NCBI GenBank assembly: GCA_035628055.1
Contig: DASPKO010000249.1
Span: forward strand, 1-16,412
Origin: DASPKO01 sp035628055
GTDB lineage: Bacteria; Planctomycetota; Phycisphaerae; Phycisphaerales; UBA1924
Length of the DNA stretch: 16,412 bases
Reading direction: 5' to 3'
In this document: positions 14,292-16,412 of the stretch, one piece after another
Layout: the number at the start of each line of letters is the position of its first letter
How positions within the stretch are numbered: position 1 is the first letter of the stretch
Notes under the pieces: generated by a model
The model's database searches: none
Told to the model about the DNA's origin: nothing
Seen by the model: only the letters and a program-made list of their open reading frames with translations
Translations under genes and position numbers: made by a program

Positions 14292-15329
14292 ATGCTCCGC
14301 CTCGGCCCGGTCACGCTCGAAACCAACCTGCTCCTGGCCCCGATCGCCGGGTACTGCGACCTGGCCTTCCGCCAGCTCTGCCGCTCCCAGGGGGGGCTCG
14401 GGCTGGCCTGCACGGACCTGCTCAGCCCGCAGGGGCTGCTGCGGGGCACGGCCACGAGCCTCGACCTGGCCCGGACCAACGACGCCGACAAGCCCGTGGG
14501 CATGCAGCTCTACGGGAGCGACCCCGAGATCATGGCCGCGGGGGCGGTGTGGGCGGCCGAGCACGGGGCCACGGTGGTTGATATCAACATGGGCTGCCCG
14601 GTCGACAAGGTGACGAAGAAGGACGGGGGCTCGAAGCTGCTGTGCGACCCGGAGCGGGCGGAGCGGATCGTGCGCCGGGTGCGCGCGGCCCTGGAGGGGC
14701 GCGTGCCCGTCACCTGCAAGCTGCGCCTGGGGTGGTTCGACGGCCAGCCCGTGGCCGAGTGGCTCGCCCCGCGGCTGGTCGGCGCGGGCGCCGCGGCCAT
14801 CACCGTGCACGGGCGCACGACCGAGCAGAAGTTCTCGGGTCAGGTGAGCCACGAGGGGATCGCGCGGGTGGTGGAGGCCGTGGCCGGGCGCGTGCCGGTG
14901 ATCGGCAACGGGGACGTCCGGGAACCTCGCGACGTGGTGGAGATGGTGGCCCGGACGGGGTGCGACGGGGTGATGATCGGGCGCGGGGCCCTGAGCACGC
15001 CCTGGATCTTCCGGGACGCGTGGGCGCTGCTGCGCGGGCGGCCGGTGCCGGCCGAGCCGACCGAACGCGAGAAGATCGGTCTGGTCCGCCGCTATTTCGA
15101 ACTTATGCTTGAGTACCGGGACGAGCGGTACGCGATGGACCAGATCCGACGGCGGATCACCTGGTTTGCCAAGCGGCTAGGCCCGTGCAAGCCCCTGAAG
15201 GAGGCGGTGCGGACCGCCGCGGGGCCGGGCGATGTGCTGGGGGCGCTGGACGAGTTCCTGTCCGGCGGGCTGCGCTGTGTCGAGCACGAGCGGGAAGAGC
15301 GGGCGCCGCAAACCCTGTTTGCGGCCTAG
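14292..15329 (+). CDS. dusB: tRNA-dihydrouridine synthase, DusB type
   Basis: The 345-residue flavoenzyme has a TIM barrel with APIAGYCDLAFRQLC (16-30), MQLYGSDP (71-78) and the active-site DINMGCPVDKV with catalytic C102. ITVHGRTTEQKFSG (170-183), the FMN-phosphate motifs VIGNGDVR (203-210) and GVMIGRGALSTPWIF (226-240), and the C-terminal tRNA-binding helical domain (RRRITWFAKRLGPCK, 286-300) complete it. It reduces specific uridines in the tRNA D-loop using NADPH and FMN. Length matches DusB (~320-350). The ATG at 14292 is chosen over an in-frame upstream start (14199) because family homology begins at MLRLGPVTLE and a TACGCT lies eight bases before it; the extra 31 residues would be Pro/Gly-rich and unconserved. 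It is divergent from the permease operon. The subfamily (B versus another Dus) is less certain than the function. Confidence 0.88.
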   Translation: MLRLGPVTLETNLLLAPIAGYCDLAFRQLCRSQGGLGLACTDLLSPQGLLRGTATSLDLARTNDADKPVGMQLYGSDPEIMAAGAVWAAEHGATVVDINMGCPVDKVTKKDGGSKLLCDPERAERIVRRVRAALEGRVPVTCKLRLGWFDGQPVAEWLAPRLVGAGAAAITVHGRTTEQKFSGQVSHEGIARVVEAVAGRVPVIGNGDVREPRDVVEMVARTGCDGVMIGRGALSTPWIFRDAWALLRGRPVPAEPTEREKIGLVRRYFELMLEYRDERYAMDQIRRRITWFAKRLGPCKPLKEAVRTAAGPGDVLGALDEFLSGGLRCVEHEREERAPQTLFAA

Positions 15330-15347
15330 ACGTACAGAGACGGCCCG

Positions 15348-15363
15348 GAATCGGGCCCGATTC
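15348..15363. repeat. 16-bp perfect palindrome downstream of the dusB-like gene
   Basis: GAATCGGGCCCGATTC reads identically on both strands. It lies 18 bases after the dusB-like stop. As RNA it could fold with a GGCC loop. It could be a weak terminator for the dusB-like gene or a binding site for a dimeric regulator. There is no T run after it. Confidence 0.5.
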
Positions 15364-15388
15364 GGGATTGTTCAACCTCGACCATGTG

Positions 15389-15409
15389 GTCGGCGCCCGC
15401 GGCGCCGAC
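15389..15409 (+). promoter_or_regulatory. 9-bp-stem hairpin in the DUF1573 gene leader
   Basis: GTCGGCGCC (15389-15397) and GGCGCCGAC (15401-15409) form a perfect nine-pair, all but one G:C, stem with a CGC loop. It ends 26 bases before the ATG at 15436 and 13 bases before the AAGGAG (15423-15428). No U tract follows, so a leader structure or RNA-stability element is as likely as a terminator. Confidence 0.45.
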
Positions 15410-15435
15410 GGCGGATCGAAGCAAGGAGTGAGCGG

Positions 15436-16412
15436 ATGAGCCGGAACTTGAAGCTGATGGCGGTGGCGGGCGGGATCGTCGGGCTGATTCTTTCCGGGGC
15501 GGCCGCGGGCCAGGCCACCACGGCGGCGCAGCCGCCGGCCAAGCCGGCGCCTCCCGTGAAAGGCCCCGAGACCATCCCCACGGTGAAGCCCGTCCCCTCC
15601 CAGCCGCAGCCTGGGCACGGGGTTCCGCTGACCGGGCCGGGGGTTCAGCCCGCGGCGACCGAGCCGGCGCCCCTGAAGTTCGCCGAGGAGAACTTCTCCT
15701 TCGGCAAGATCCCCGACACCCAGCCGGTCTCGCACGACTTCGTCTTCACCAACACCGCCAACCGCACGGTGACGATCAAGGCCGCGAACGCGGGGTGCGG
15801 GTGCACGACGCCCGCCTTCAAGGACGGCAAGAAGACCTACGCCGCCGGCGAGTCCGGGGTGATGTCGGTCACCTTCAACCCGCAGGGGCGCAAGGGAGCG
15901 CAGCCCAAGAACGTGACGATCACGTTCGAGGACCCCGCCTTCCCGCAGCAGACGCTCAACTTCACCGCCAACGTGGTGCCCTACGTCTCGGTCGATTCCA
16001 GCAAGCTCTTCTTCCAGGAGGTCCGCAAGGGGACCCCGGCGACGCAGCAGATGACGATCATCGGGCGGCTCCCCGGCTTCCAGGTCCTCGAGGTGCGTGG
16101 CGACGACAGCATGAGCGCCAAGGTGCTCGGGTACGAGCAGGCGGTGGACGAGGGTGACCCGGTCACGAAGGCGACGGTCGAGATCACGGTCTCGGACAAG
16201 CTCCCCATCGGGAACTACACCACGAACTTCACCGTCAAGACCAACGACGAGCGCCAGCCCGAGGTGCACTTCTACGGGTCGGCGAACGTGGTCGGCGAGC
16301 TGCGCCCCAACATGCCCGGGATCGTGATCCGCGTGAACGACCCCTCCAAGGAGTTCACCAGCGAGATCGTGATCGACACGCGGAGCGGGACGCAGTTCGA
16401 GATCACCGACCT
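15436..16412 (+). CDS. secreted DUF1573-domain protein (3' end outside window)
   Basis: At least 325 residues are visible and the frame is open at the window edge. ATG 15436 has a strong Shine-Dalgarno (AAGGAG, seven bases spacing). The N-terminus MSRNLKLMAVAGGIVG plus LILSGAAAGQA is a Sec signal peptide with cleavage predicted near residue 25. A Pro/Gln-rich linker (about 27-78) follows. The DUF1573 unit begins at about 80 with LKFAEENFSFGKIP, DFVFTNTANRTVTIK and the hallmark AGCGCTTP (about 118-125), an immunoglobulin-like ASH-type fold. A second beta-rich repeat (about 180-285, starting VSVDSSKLFFQEVRKG and ending near TVKTNDERQPEVHFYG) and the start of a third follow. It probably acts in the periplasm or at the cell surface. 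Proteins of this type are frequent in Planctomycetota and Bacteroidota and mostly lack a known function. Confidence 0.83.
   Translation, partial: MSRNLKLMAVAGGIVGLILSGAAAGQATTAAQPPAKPAPPVKGPETIPTVKPVPSQPQPGHGVPLTGPGVQPAATEPAPLKFAEENFSFGKIPDTQPVSHDFVFTNTANRTVTIKAANAGCGCTTPAFKDGKKTYAAGESGVMSVTFNPQGRKGAQPKNVTITFEDPAFPQQTLNFTANVVPYVSVDSSKLFFQEVRKGTPATQQMTIIGRLPGFQVLEVRGDDSMSAKVLGYEQAVDEGDPVTKATVEITVSDKLPIGNYTTNFTVKTNDERQPEVHFYGSANVVGELRPNMPGIVIRVNDPSKEFTSEIVIDTRSGTQFEITD

Noticed and set aside
12682..14613. 643-codon plus-strand open frame across the permease gene and into the dusB-like gene
   Set aside because: It lacks any recognisable domain and is antisense to the LolC/E-type permease; it also runs out of frame into the dusB-like gene.
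15157..16269. 370-codon minus-strand open frame opposite the end of the dusB-like gene and the DUF1573 gene
   Set aside because: Composition is biased and motif-free, and the plus strand carries a signal peptide, Shine-Dalgarno and the DUF1573 CGCTTP motif.
1..16412. Defence island, CRISPR, prophage, transposon or biosynthetic cluster
   Set aside because: No repeats with spacers, transposase, integrase, nuclease or synthase genes are present; gene content is housekeeping plus one sensory operon, with uniform composition.

Overview
The window (16.4 kb, very GC-rich, strong G/C preference at third codon positions) carries eleven recognisable protein genes plus one probable small secreted protein. 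Together they suggest a chromosomal segment of a diderm bacterium. The DUF1573-type secreted protein, the small membrane protein with a SHOCT-like tail, the LolCDE-type transporter and the near absence of Shine-Dalgarno sequences in front of many genes fit the Planctomycetota, perhaps the Phycisphaerae class. That placement is inference from gene style, not from a marker gene. I see no tRNA, rRNA, CRISPR array, insertion sequence, phage gene or attachment site.

Layout. 1-2893 (+): the 3' part of an RsmB-type 16S rRNA cytosine-5 methyltransferase, then a PtsN-type EIIA phosphotransferase domain, then a short-chain (farnesyl-type) polyprenyl diphosphate synthase. 2890-4299 (-): an MDR-family quinone/alcohol oxidoreductase and, upstream of it, a small putative exported protein. 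4490-6697 (+): a GH133-type glycogen debranching enzyme. 6694-11673 (-): a sensory operon of a 1,401-residue membrane histidine kinase (eight predicted membrane helices, four PAS, one GAF, HisKA, HATPase and a degenerate receiver-like tail), a stand-alone receiver protein overlapping it by ATGA, and a 73-residue membrane protein. 11810-14130 (-): a LolC/LolE-type permease and its LolD-type ATPase, again coupled by an ATGA overlap. 14292-15329 (+): a DusB-type tRNA dihydrouridine synthase. 15436-end (+): a secreted DUF1573 protein that runs off the window.

How the genes relate. Most units look like independent housekeeping genes: rRNA and tRNA modification, isoprenoid precursor, glycogen breakdown and lipoprotein export. 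The two true operons are the kinase/receiver/membrane-protein set and the permease/ATPase pair. The permease/ATPase pair would extract lipoproteins from the inner membrane for delivery to the outer membrane. The receiver protein has no DNA-binding domain, so the kinase pathway probably ends in a protein-protein interaction or a phosphorelay.

Non-coding structure is more informative than usual. Five genes without a Shine-Dalgarno have a TAnnnT hexamer 6-10 bases before the start codon, as expected for leaderless transcripts. Two convergent gene pairs share a single CTAG as both stop codons. The DUF1573 gene is preceded by a 16-bp perfect palindrome and a 9-bp-stem hairpin. I did not find a clearly new defence, mobile or biosynthetic system here. 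The most novel-looking protein features are the degenerate receiver on the kinase and the small secreted protein at 4054-4299.
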